Shown here: piece after piece, positions 37,456 to 45,545 of the stretch
Layout: each line of letters starts with the position of its first letter
How positions within the stretch are numbered: the stretch's first letter is position 1
Assembly: GCA_002305805.1 (NCBI GenBank)
Contig: DBQY01000014.1
Coordinates: 17,518-81,517, forward strand
Source: Atopobium sp. UBA1382
GTDB lineage: Bacteria; Actinomycetota; Coriobacteriia; Coriobacteriales; Atopobiaceae
Length of the DNA stretch: 64,000 nucleotides
Reading direction: 5' to 3'
Notes under the pieces: model-generated
Databases searched by the model: none
What the model was told of the DNA's origin: nothing
Seen by the model: only the letters and a program-made list of their open reading frames with translations
Made by a program: the position numbers and the translations under genes

Positions 37456-38822
37456 TGGAGCACCCGTCCGAGCTCGTCGGAAAGACCTACTTCATCAGGA
37501 CCTTCGGCTGCCAGATGAACCTCCACGACTCCGAGCGCGTCTCAGGCGTGCTCGACGAGTGCGGGTGCGTGTGCGTGGACGATCCCGATGACTCTGACAT
37601 CGTCGTCTTCATGACCTGCTGCGTCCGCGAGAAGGCGGACCAACATCTCTACGGGCAGGCGTCAGCCATGGTGAGCGCCCCCACTCCTCCCTCCGGCCGC
37701 CGCGTCGTGGCCATCGGCGGCTGCATCGCGCAGCGCGACGGCGAAAGAATCCGCGAGCACGTCGCCTGCGCGGACGTCGTCTTTGGAACGAGCGCCCTCG
37801 CGAGCCTCCCGTCTCTGCTCGCGGACGCCTTCGCCGGGGACGGCGGGCGCGTCGCAGTTGACACCGTCGAGGAGGACCGACCGTTCTCCACCGACCTGCC
37901 GAGCCACCGTGCGAGCGCGTTTCATGCGTGGGTGCCCATCATGACGGGCTGCAACAACTTCTGCACCTACTGCATCGTCCCTTACGTGCGCGGCCGCGAG
38001 AAGAGCCGCACGATGGAGGGAATCGTCGCCGAGGTCGAGCAGCTCGTGTCCGATGGTGTCCGCGAGGTCACGCTGCTCGGTCAGAACGTCAACTCCTACG
38101 GCCGCAACATCTACGGCGAGCCGCGCTTCGCCGAGCTGCTGCGCCGTGTGGCGGCGACGGGCATCGAACGGATCCGCTTTACCTCGTCGAACCCCAAGGA
38201 CCTCTCTGACGAGACGATCGCCGCGATGGCGGATACGCCCGCGGTGATGCCCCATCTCCATCTCGCAGTCCAGAGCGGCTCCACTCGCATCCTGCGTGCG
38301 ATGAACCGCAGCTACACCCGCGAGGAGTACCTCGCGCTGGTGGCACGCCTTCGCGCCGCGATGCCCGACCTCGCCCTCTCGACCGACATTATCGTCGGCT
38401 TCCCCGGCGAGACTGAGGAGGACTTCGAGGACACGCTCTCGCTCGTCAGCGAGGCGGGCTTCTCGTCCGCCTTTACGTTCATCTATTCGCCTCGTCCGGG
38501 AACGCCGGCTGCGAAGATGGTCGACGACACGCCGCGAGAGGTCATCCAGGAGCGCTTCGACCGTCTCGCCGAGCTCGTTGCCCAGCAGGCGCACGACGCC
38601 AACCAGTCTGATCTCCACCAGCTTGTGAGCGTCCTCGTCGAGGGTTGCTCCAAGAAGGATGGCGGCATTCTCGTCGGTCACAGCGAGAAGAACCGCACGG
38701 TGCACTTCCCGCTCCCGGAGGGGCGTCGTGCCGAGGATCTTGTCGGCAGCATCGTCGACGTGCGCGTCGAGGAGGCGCGCACCTGGTACCTGCGCGGGAG
38801 CGTGGAGGGCGAGCCCCGGTGA
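37455..38822 (+). CDS. miaB: tRNA 2-methylthio-i6A37 synthase MiaB
   Basis: The 455-residue radical SAM methylthiotransferase acts on i6A37, made by MiaA encoded next. TFGCQMNLHDSERVSG, MTCCVREKADQ and IGGCIAQRDGE supply the first iron-sulfur cluster and CNNFCTYC the radical SAM cluster; a TRAM domain ends the protein. The gene overlaps spoVS by 1 nt and miaA by 4 nt. It is the third methylthiotransferase in the window, after mtaB and rimO. Confidence 0.95.
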   Translation: MEHPSELVGKTYFIRTFGCQMNLHDSERVSGVLDECGCVCVDDPDDSDIVVFMTCCVREKADQHLYGQASAMVSAPTPPSGRRVVAIGGCIAQRDGERIREHVACADVVFGTSALASLPSLLADAFAGDGGRVAVDTVEEDRPFSTDLPSHRASAFHAWVPIMTGCNNFCTYCIVPYVRGREKSRTMEGIVAEVEQLVSDGVREVTLLGQNVNSYGRNIYGEPRFAELLRRVAATGIERIRFTSSNPKDLSDETIAAMADTPAVMPHLHLAVQSGSTRILRAMNRSYTREEYLALVARLRAAMPDLALSTDIIVGFPGETEEDFEDTLSLVSEAGFSSAFTFIYSPRPGTPAAKMVDDTPREVIQERFDRLAELVAQQAHDANQSDLHQLVSVLVEGCSKKDGGILVGHSEKNRTVHFPLPEGRRAEDLVGSIVDVRVEEARTWYLRGSVEGEPR

Positions 38823-39751
38823 GCCACGGCCGCGTCGTCTGCGTCGTAGGCCCCACGGCGTCCGGTAAGAGCGCGGTTGCCGAGCTCTTGGCCACGCGGC
38901 TGGGGAGCTCCGTCATCTCCGTCGATGCCATGCAGGTCTATCGTGGGATGGACGTCGGGACGGCAAAGACGCCCGTCGCGGAGCGTCGCTGCCCGTTGCT
39001 CATGGTTGACGTGGCCGACGTCGACGAGGACTACTCGGTCCAGCGATTCCAGCATGACGCGCGCAGCTGCGTCGACGGGCTGCTCAGCGAGGGGTGCGTC
39101 CCCGTTCTCTGCGGGGGCACGGGCCTGTATCTCGACGCGGTGATTGACGAGATGGAGTTCCCCTCCGGCGAGAAGGACGGGAGCGTCCGGGAGGCGTACG
39201 AGCGGATGGCCTCCGAGCAGGGGCCACAGGCCCTGCACGCGCTTCTTGCCGAGCGGGACCCCGATAGTGCGGCGCTCATCCACCCCAACAACGTGAGGCG
39301 TGTGGTCCGAGCCCTCGAGATGTTCGACGAGGGGGTATCCTACGCGCGGCACCACGAGGGCCTCCGGGAGCGCCGGCCGCACTACGACGCGCAGATCTGG
39401 GGGCTTAGCTGGCCCCGTGAGACGCTCTACGCACGCATCGATGCCCGCGTGGACGAAATGATGGCCGAGGGGCTGCTCGACGAGGTCCGCGTTCTCGCGG
39501 GTCGAGGGCTCACGGAGGACGTGACGGCCGGGCAGGCGATTGGCTACAAGGAGCTACTCGAGGTCCTGGCGGGCACCGCGTCGCTCGAGGAAGCGGTCGA
39601 GCTCATCAAGCGTCGGACGAGACGCTACGCCAAGCGTCAGCTCTCGTGGTTCCGCCGCGACGGACGCGTGCGCTGGCTCGAGATGGACCGGCTGGGAGTC
39701 GAGGGCGCCTGCGAGTCGATTCTTGCGGGCCTGTGCCTGAAAGGGGACTAG
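38819..39751 (+). CDS. miaA: tRNA dimethylallyltransferase MiaA
   Basis: The 310-residue enzyme transfers a dimethylallyl group to A37 of tRNAs reading UNN codons. GPTASGKSAVAELLA (P-loop), ISVDAMQVYRGMDVGTAKT and AGQAIGYKELLEVL are family signatures. GTG start overlapping the miaB stop. The substrate i6A feeds MiaB, consistent with the coupled order. Confidence 0.95.
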   Translation: MSHGRVVCVVGPTASGKSAVAELLATRLGSSVISVDAMQVYRGMDVGTAKTPVAERRCPLLMVDVADVDEDYSVQRFQHDARSCVDGLLSEGCVPVLCGGTGLYLDAVIDEMEFPSGEKDGSVREAYERMASEQGPQALHALLAERDPDSAALIHPNNVRRVVRALEMFDEGVSYARHHEGLRERRPHYDAQIWGLSWPRETLYARIDARVDEMMAEGLLDEVRVLAGRGLTEDVTAGQAIGYKELLEVLAGTASLEEAVELIKRRTRRYAKRQLSWFRRDGRVRWLEMDRLGVEGACESILAGLCLKGD

Positions 39752-41050
39752 ATGGCACGCTTCGAGCCGTATTCCACCGCCCCCGTGCCCGAGCGCGCGA
39801 TTCTCGTGGGCGTCGACCTCGGGCGCTCCGAGTGGAGCTGTGAGGAGTCGCTCGCCGAGCTCGCCCGCCTCGCCGAGACGGATGGCGCCGAGGTCGTCCT
39901 CACGATGACGCAGCGGCTCGACGCGCCCGTACCTAAGACCTTCATCGGTAAGGGCAAGGTCGAGGAGCTCTGCAGCTACGTTCGAAACCTCTCCGCCGAC
40001 GTTGTCATCTTCGACGACGAGCTGACTCCCTCGCAGCAGGCCAACCTTGAGCGTGCGGTGGGGGAACCCGTCAAGATCATCGATCGCACGGCCCTCATCC
40101 TCGACATCTTTGGCGTACACGCCAAGACGCACGAGGGACGTCTCCAGGTTCAGCTTGCCCAGCTCCAGTACGTGCTTCCGCGCCTGCGTGGCATGTGGAG
40201 CCACCTTGTGGGCGAGCAGACGCGCGGTGGCATCGGCAGCCGCTTCGGGCAGGGCGAGAGCCAGCTCGAGGTTGACCGCAGGCTCGTGCGCGCCCGCATC
40301 TCAACGCTCCGGCGTGAGCTCGAGCGCCTGGAGCGCCGCCGCGGCGTGCAGAGCAAGGCCCGGTGGGACTCGGGAGTCTACCGTGTCGCTCTCGTGGGCT
40401 ACACCAACGCCGGCAAGTCTACGCTGCTCAACCGCCTCACCGGGGCCGGAGTGTACGTGCGCGACGAGCTCTTCGCGACGCTCGACCCCACCACGCGCGC
40501 CCTCGAGCTCGAGGAGGGGCGCAAGATAACGATCACGGACACGGTCGGGTTCATCCAGAAGCTCCCGACGATGCTCGTCGAGTCGTTCAAGTCGACGCTT
40601 GCCGAGGTCCGCGCCGCCGACCTCGTCCTTCTCGTCGTGGACGCCTCAGACCCTCACCGCGAGCTCGAGATTGCGGCGGTGCGTTCAGTCCTCGAGGAGA
40701 TTGGCGCCGATCAGATACGCTGCGTCGAGGTCCTCAATAAGTGCGACCTGCTGGATGCCGACGACCTCAGGGAGGTGCGCACGGTCCATCCGGACGCCCA
40801 GTTCGTCTCCGCTCTGTCCGGGGAGGGGATGCGCGGCCTTCTGTATCGCGTCGCACAGGAGGCCAGTGCCGACAGCGTTTCGATGACGGTGCTCGTTCCC
40901 TACGAGAAGGGCCTGCTCATGAAGATGGTCCACGAGCGCTGTCAGGTCATGCGCGAGAGCTACGTGCAGGATGGACTTCTCGCCACGGTGCGCGCTGACG
41001 CGCGCATGGCCTCCACGCTTGCGCCGTATGCCGTCGACGAAGCCTCCTAG
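39752..41050 (+). CDS. hflX: GTPase HflX
   Basis: The 432-residue ribosome-associated GTPase splits or rescues stalled ribosomes in the family. The N-terminal glycine-rich domain (PKTFIGKGKVEEL, FDDELTPSQQANLE) precedes the coiled region and the G domain with VGYTNAGKSTLLN, DTVGFIQKLP and NKCDL. It starts directly after miaA; hflX near miaA is a common bacterial order. Its stop and that of the minus-strand acyltransferase share the sequence CTAG. Confidence 0.95.
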   Translation: MARFEPYSTAPVPERAILVGVDLGRSEWSCEESLAELARLAETDGAEVVLTMTQRLDAPVPKTFIGKGKVEELCSYVRNLSADVVIFDDELTPSQQANLERAVGEPVKIIDRTALILDIFGVHAKTHEGRLQVQLAQLQYVLPRLRGMWSHLVGEQTRGGIGSRFGQGESQLEVDRRLVRARISTLRRELERLERRRGVQSKARWDSGVYRVALVGYTNAGKSTLLNRLTGAGVYVRDELFATLDPTTRALELEEGRKITITDTVGFIQKLPTMLVESFKSTLAEVRAADLVLLVVDASDPHRELEIAAVRSVLEEIGADQIRCVEVLNKCDLLDADDLREVRTVHPDAQFVSALSGEGMRGLLYRVAQEASADSVSMTVLVPYEKGLLMKMVHERCQVMRESYVQDGLLATVRADARMASTLAPYAVDEAS

Positions 41051-41811
41051 AGGGCGCCTGCCAGCAGGCAGATCCCCAGAATGACGGGCTGGTGCGCGAT
41101 ATAGACGAGCAGTGCGTGCCTACCGACGAGGTTAAGGGGAGCTATGTGGGCGCGATACGCCCACTCTGGATACCCCTTTCGCGACCAGCGTGTCCCTAGG
41201 GCGGCGCCGGCAAGGTAGAGGGCGAGGTAGGGGAGCAGGGGATAGTAGTCGCCTGACGTGAAACCCGGCCCCGGCAGCCCGAGCCAGGAGAGCCATGGGG
41301 TCGAATAGAGCTCGGACGGGACCTCCCAAGAGAGCGCCCCGATGCCGACCGTGCCGTCAGCGAGGCCTTGCAGCGCCAGGAACATGACGACGAGCACGAC
41401 TGCGGCGGCGCACCCACGGGGGAGCAGGCCAAGGCGATGCAGCGCCCAGGCGACCAGCGTGCAGGCAAACATACAGTAGATGATGCCAAAGGAGATGGGT
41501 ACGTCTACGGCAACCACCGACGTCACGATCCATATGGCAAGGGCAACCGCGCCATACTCCGCTGCTCTTCGGAGGTTGTCACGCGAGAGCGGGAACATGC
41601 AGCCGGCGACAAACAGAAACGTCCAAGATATGCTGCATCTCCACACGTCCTGCAGGGGAGGAGCGAACCAGGTGAGCTGCGCCCCTGCGATGAACTTTAG
41701 GTCGTAGCAGAGGTGGAACAGGACCATCGAGATGACGGAAAAGCCTCGTACGAGGTCAAACACGCCGATGCGCCCACGTGAGGCGGCGCCGACGCTGCCG
41801 GCTTCGCTCAT
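41047..41811 (-). CDS. DUF1624 / heparan-alpha-glucosaminide N-acetyltransferase-like membrane protein
   Basis: The 254-residue protein has about seven transmembrane segments and starts GRIGVFDLVRGFSVISMVLFH, the DUF1624 signature with Asp-x-x-Arg-Gly and the His of the acyltransferase family. Members are predicted to move acetyl or acyl groups across the membrane; the substrate here is unknown. Its ATG overlaps the lexA stop by 1 nt (TAATG), so it should be co-translated with lexA and share its SOS control (inference). The 3' end meets hflX tail to tail with 4 shared nt. Confidence 0.85.
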   Translation of the reverse strand: MSEAGSVGAASRGRIGVFDLVRGFSVISMVLFHLCYDLKFIAGAQLTWFAPPLQDVWRCSISWTFLFVAGCMFPLSRDNLRRAAEYGAVALAIWIVTSVVAVDVPISFGIIYCMFACTLVAWALHRLGLLPRGCAAAVVLVVMFLALQGLADGTVGIGALSWEVPSELYSTPWLSWLGLPGPGFTSGDYYPLLPYLALYLAGAALGTRWSRKGYPEWAYRAHIAPLNLVGRHALLVYIAHQPVILGICLLAGAL

Positions 41812-42473
41812 TACGAGATAGAGCGGATGAGAGCGGTGACCCTGCCGAGAATAACGGGATTGTCGACGTAGATGGGCGCCATGGTGTCATTCTCGGGCTG
41901 GAGACGAATTCGGTCGCGCTCGCGATAGAAGGTCTTGACCGTCGCCGAGTCGTCGATAAGGGCGACGACGATCTCGCCATCATGGGCGTCCTGCTGCTCC
42001 TTGACGACGATGTAGTCACCGTCGAAGATGCCAGCGTTGATCATCGAGTCACCGTGCACCCTCAGGACGAAGGAGCTCGCGTCACCAACGATTGAGGTGG
42101 GCAGGGCAAGCGTCTCCTCGACGTTCTGCTCTGCCAGAACGGGGGTGCCTGCCGCGACGCGACCCACGAGGGGGAGGCGCATGACGTTGGAGCCCAGGTC
42201 CTGGGAAACAGAGGCCAGGGGCTCGGAGTCGCCGACGGCGTCTGTCTGCTGGCGGCCGTCCATGACCTCGATGGTACGAGGCTTCTTCGAGTCGCGCTTG
42301 ATGAGCCCCCGCTCCTCGAGGACCTTGAGGTGCATGTGTACGGTGGAGGGAGAGGCGAGCCCAACGGCCGTGCCGATCTCCCTGACCGAGGGCGGGTAGC
42401 CGTGCTCGTCGGAGTAGGAGCGGATGAAGTCGTAGATGGCCAGCTGGCGCTTGCCGAGCTTCCCTCTTGCCAT
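41811..42473 (-). CDS. lexA: LexA SOS repressor
   Basis: The 220-residue repressor has an N-terminal winged helix (1-67; GYPPSVREIGTAVGLASPST), the Ala108-Gly109 cleavage site in VAAGTP, catalytic Ser143 (HGDSMINAG) and Lys180 (DDSATVKTF), so self-cleavage is expected to work. The start at 42473 follows GAAAGGGAGG and gives the normal length; a longer open frame upstream runs through the operator and is rejected. It is divergent from the LysM-protein gene and its own promoter contains a LexA box. Confidence 0.96.
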   Translation of the reverse strand: MARGKLGKRQLAIYDFIRSYSDEHGYPPSVREIGTAVGLASPSTVHMHLKVLEERGLIKRDSKKPRTIEVMDGRQQTDAVGDSEPLASVSQDLGSNVMRLPLVGRVAAGTPVLAEQNVEETLALPTSIVGDASSFVLRVHGDSMINAGIFDGDYIVVKEQQDAHDGEIVVALIDDSATVKTFYRERDRIRLQPENDTMAPIYVDNPVILGRVTALIRSIS

Positions 42474-42497
42474 GGTTGCCTCCCTTTCGTCCCCTCC

Positions 42498-42589
42498 ATC
42501 ATACGCCGTAGGACTCATTGACGCAAACGTTTGTTCTAAAATCTTCTTGACACGAACAAACGTACTGTCATACTTGAGTACAGACGTTC
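42498..42589. promoter_or_regulatory. Divergent lexA / LysM-inhibitor operator region
   Basis: On the minus strand TTGCGT (plus 42521-42526), 17 bp and TATGAT (plus 42498-42503) form the lexA promoter; its -35 touches the box GAACAAACGTTT (plus 42525-42536, reverse strand). On the plus strand TTGACA (42547-42552) with CATACT or TACTTG near 42570 forms the other promoter, with GAACAAACGTAC (42554-42565) in the spacer. GTACAGACGTTC (42578-42589) is a third, weaker box. All are close to the GAAC-RNRY-GTTY consensus. Confidence 0.82.
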
Positions 42590-42666
42590 TGATTTCCGCT
42601 CGTGAATTTGTGTCCGGACGCACCCGTATAACGGACGTGTAATTCACGACGAGAGGGGACACGCAG

Positions 42667-43104
42667 ATGACACGCACCAGCTACGCCACGCCTGCCTTTG
42701 ACGGAACCGCCGCGCTCAAGCCCCGCTCCGGCGCACGCCTCGTGCTCATAGAGGGCGGACGCTCCGCTGCGACCGAGCGCGCGGAGATGGCACGACCCCT
42801 CTCCGTATGGCAGTCCATGGCATTTCTCGCTCTTGGTGCCCTGCTGTTGTTCGCTCTTTGTGCCGCGAGCGTGCTCACAGACGAGCTCGCCTCTGACGCA
42901 AGCGAGGGCGTTCTCTCGGGTCTTGGCGAGCAGGAGCTCGTCGTTCATGATGGCGACTCCCTGTGGTCCATCGCCTCGTCGCTCGACCTGACGGGCGTCT
43001 CGACCGAGGACGTCGCATCTTGGATCTTCGAGCGCAACGCACTCTCTGACTCTATGCTCCTCACAGGGCAGACTCTGGTGGTTCCCGCAACCACTATTGG
43101 GTGA
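42667..43104 (+). CDS. LysM membrane protein, probable SOS cell-division inhibitor (YneA/ChiZ type)
   Basis: The 145-residue protein has a cytoplasmic N terminus, one transmembrane helix (about 48-71) and a C-terminal extracytoplasmic LysM domain (about 90-140; VVHDGDSLWSIASSLD and LLTGQTLVVP). Bacillus YneA and Mycobacterium Rv2719c/ChiZ share this size and layout, lie divergent from lexA and halt division during DNA damage. Here the gene is also divergent from lexA, has LexA-like boxes in its promoter and is followed by nrdR as in Mycobacterium. Function is inferred from architecture and context, since LysM proteins are diverse. Confidence 0.8.
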   Translation: MTRTSYATPAFDGTAALKPRSGARLVLIEGGRSAATERAEMARPLSVWQSMAFLALGALLLFALCAASVLTDELASDASEGVLSGLGEQELVVHDGDSLWSIASSLDLTGVSTEDVASWIFERNALSDSMLLTGQTLVVPATTIG

Positions 43105-43199
43105 GCGGCTCTTTCCAGTTCGTTACCGATGGGACTTGCCGGGGCAGTTTTGTGCGTTTTGTGATAATGTGTTCCTCTGCCGGTGGTAGAGGAGGTTTG

Positions 43200-43649
43200 A
43201 TGCGCTGTCCCAGATGCGGCTGCGAGGAGTCCAAGGTGGTCGACTCGCGACCCTCAGAGAACAACGACGCCATCCGTCGACGCAGGGAATGCACGGGTTG
43301 CGGTTTCAGGTTCACGACGTACGAGCGCTGCGAGGAGATGCCGATCGTCGTCATCAAGCGGGACGGCCACAAGGAGCCCTTCGACCGACAGAAGGTCATG
43401 AGGGGGCTGCTTACCGCCACGGTAAAGCGCGACATCCCGGTCTCTACGCTCACGGCGCTCATTGATGACATCGAGGCGAGCCTGCGCGACTCCGGGAACA
43501 TGGAGGTCTCCTCTGCCGACCTCGGGAGCATGGTGCTCAAGCGTCTCATCGCTGTCGACAAGGTTGCCTACGTTCGCTTTGCCTCCGTCTATCGCGACTT
43601 CAAGGATGTCGACGAGTTCAGCGAAGAATTGAGGAGCCTCAATGATTGA
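43200..43649 (+). CDS. nrdR: Transcriptional repressor NrdR
   Basis: The 149-residue protein represses ribonucleotide reductase genes in response to ATP/dATP. The zinc ribbon uses Cys3, Cys6, Cys31 and Cys34 and the ATP-cone spans about 46-136 (VIKRDGHKEPFDRQKVMRGL). The ATG at 43200 follows AGAGGAGGTTT. TGTGATAAT (43160-43168) is an extended -10 for a promoter of its own. It overlaps dut by 8 nt, tying dNTP control to dUTP removal. Confidence 0.96.
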   Translation: MRCPRCGCEESKVVDSRPSENNDAIRRRRECTGCGFRFTTYERCEEMPIVVIKRDGHKEPFDRQKVMRGLLTATVKRDIPVSTLTALIDDIEASLRDSGNMEVSSADLGSMVLKRLIAVDKVAYVRFASVYRDFKDVDEFSEELRSLND

Positions 43650-44088
43650 CGACGTCGTCTCGCTTCCCATCAAGCGCCTCGACCCGAGCGTGGAGCTGCC
43701 GACCTACGCCTACGCCGGCGACGCCGGCCTCGACCTGAGGGCAAACGAGGACGTGACCCTTGCCCCGCACGAGCGCCGTCTCGTGTCCACGGGGCTCGCC
43801 GTCGCGATTCCCGAGGGGTATGCGGGCTTTGTCCAGCCCAGGAGCGGGCTCGCCCTCAAGGAGGGTCTCTCGATGGCGAACACGCCGGGCCTCGTCGACT
43901 CCCACTATCGGGGCGAGCTCAAGGTCTGTGCCGTCAACCTCGATGACGCCCAGCCTATCCACATCGAGCGCGGTGAGCGCATCGCCCAGCTCGTCATTCA
44001 GCGCGTCCCCGTCGTCACGCTCGTCGAGGTCGACGAGCTCGACGAGACGGACCGCGGTGCCGGCGGCTTTGGGTCGAGCGGCGTCTAA
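43642..44088 (+). CDS. dut: Deoxyuridine 5'-triphosphate nucleotidohydrolase
   Basis: The 148-residue trimeric dUTPase keeps uracil out of DNA and yields dUMP. All five motifs are present: AGDAGLDLRA, PRSGLALKEG, GLVDSHYRGEL, GERIAQLVIQR and RGAGGFGSSG. The ATG lies inside the nrdR 3' end. The 72-bp spacer to the next gene contains no riboswitch-like fold that I can recognise. Confidence 0.96.
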   Translation: MIDDVVSLPIKRLDPSVELPTYAYAGDAGLDLRANEDVTLAPHERRLVSTGLAVAIPEGYAGFVQPRSGLALKEGLSMANTPGLVDSHYRGELKVCAVNLDDAQPIHIERGERIAQLVIQRVPVVTLVEVDELDETDRGAGGFGSSGV

Positions 44089-44160
44089 GCAGTCTCTCCG
44101 CCCTCGGGCGCGACTGAGATAGCTCGTAGTGTACGGAGCAAAAGAAAGGGATGTAAGTTT

Positions 44161-45474
44161 ATGGAAACGTTTTTCAAGGCAGGTGAGAGGGGATCGAGCG
44201 TCGGTCAGGAGGTTCGCGCTGGTCTGACCACGTTCCTCGCGATGGCGTACATCATCGCCGTGAACCCCTCGCTGCTCACGGCGGCGGGCATTCCTGCTGC
44301 TGCGGCGGTCACCGCGACGTGCCTCGGCGCCGGCATCATGACCATCCTCATGGGCCTCATCGCCAACCGTCCCCTGGCCTGCGCCTCGGGCATGGGCGTC
44401 AACGCCGTCTTCGCCTATACGCTGACCGCCATCGCGGGCGGCGACTGGCACGCGGCGAGCGCCGTCATCTTCATCGAGGGCGTCGCGATCCTCATCCTCG
44501 TCCTGTGCGGTCTGCGCGAGGCGATCATGGACGCCATCCCGGTTTCCCTGCGTCACGCCATCTCGGTCGGCCTCGGTCTCTTCATCGCCATGATCGGCCT
44601 TGCCGATGCCGGCATCATCGTCGCCGACGAGTCCACGATGGTCGCGCTCGGTGACGTCTTCAGCCCGACCTTCCTTGTCGGCCTTATCTCCATCGTCGTG
44701 ACCATCGTCCTCTATGCGATGAACGTGAAGGGCGCGCTGCTTCTGGGCATCGTCATCGCGGTCGTCGCGGGCATCCCCCTCGGTGTCACCCAGATGCCGG
44801 CCGGCATCGTGTCCGGTCTCGACTTCTCGACCTTCGGCGCCCCCTTCCAGACGGACGAGTCCGGCATCATGGGCATCGCCAAGGTCGTTACGAACCCCAC
44901 GCTGCTCGTCTTCGCCTTCTCTCTCATGATGTCCGACTTCTTTGACACCATGGGCACCGCGATGGCTGTGGCCAAGCAGGGTGAGTTCCTCGAGTCCGAC
45001 GGTCGCGTCAAGGACATCAAGCCCATCCTGATCGTCGACTCCGCCGCCGCTGCGGTGGGTGGCCTTGTTGGCGCCTCCTCGATCACCACCTTCGTCGAGT
45101 CCGCCTCCGGTGCGGCCGACGGTGGTCGTACAGGCCTCTCCTCGGTCGTTGCCGGCGTCCTCTTCATCGTCGCCGCGTTCTTCTCGCCGCTCATCTCCGT
45201 CGTGAGCTCTGCTGCCACCTGCGGCGCGCTTGTCTTCGTCGGCTACCTCATGATGAGCGAGGTCACGGAGATCGACTGGTCCGACCTTCTCGAGGGCCTT
45301 CCCGCGTTCCTCATCGTCGCTGGCGTGCCCCTGACGTACTCCATCTCCAACGGCATCGGCTTCGGCTTCATCGCCTACGTGGTCGTCGCCGCGGTGACCG
45401 GTCAGCTCAAGAAGGTCAAGCCGCTCATGTGGGTCGCGGCGCTTGCCTTCCTGGTGTACTTCCTCGTCGTCTAG
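44161..45474 (+). CDS. NCS2 (AzgA/PbuG-type) guanine/hypoxanthine permease
   Basis: The 437-residue protein has 12-14 hydrophobic segments and the AzgA-type start EVRAGLTTFLAMAYIIAVNPSLL, with GMGVNAVFAYT and DFFDTMGTAMAVA as conserved substrate and proton regions. This subgroup imports purine bases such as hypoxanthine, guanine or adenine; which one cannot be told from sequence alone. AAAGAAAGGGATG precedes the start. It is followed by its own terminator and a second, differently related NCS2 permease. Confidence 0.9.
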   Translation: METFFKAGERGSSVGQEVRAGLTTFLAMAYIIAVNPSLLTAAGIPAAAAVTATCLGAGIMTILMGLIANRPLACASGMGVNAVFAYTLTAIAGGDWHAASAVIFIEGVAILILVLCGLREAIMDAIPVSLRHAISVGLGLFIAMIGLADAGIIVADESTMVALGDVFSPTFLVGLISIVVTIVLYAMNVKGALLLGIVIAVVAGIPLGVTQMPAGIVSGLDFSTFGAPFQTDESGIMGIAKVVTNPTLLVFAFSLMMSDFFDTMGTAMAVAKQGEFLESDGRVKDIKPILIVDSAAAAVGGLVGASSITTFVESASGAADGGRTGLSSVVAGVLFIVAAFFSPLISVVSSAATCGALVFVGYLMMSEVTEIDWSDLLEGLPAFLIVAGVPLTYSISNGIGFGFIAYVVVAAVTGQLKKVKPLMWVAALAFLVYFLVV

Positions 45475-45484
45475 CGTCGAGTTC

Positions 45485-45512
45485 GCCCGGGCGCCCCGCG
45501 CCCGGGCTTTTT
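45485..45512 (+). terminator. Intrinsic terminator after the purine permease
   Basis: GCCCGGGCG (45485-45493) and CGCCCGGGC (45499-45507) form a perfect 9-bp stem followed by five Ts. Confidence 0.93.
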
Positions 45513-45545
45513 CTGTATCGGCCACTTCCGAAGGGAGCGTGAGAT

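Noticed and set aside
44089..45545. Purine or uracil riboswitch upstream of the two permease genes
   Set aside because: The 72-bp and 71-bp spacers are too short or occupied by a terminator, and no conserved aptamer pattern is visible.
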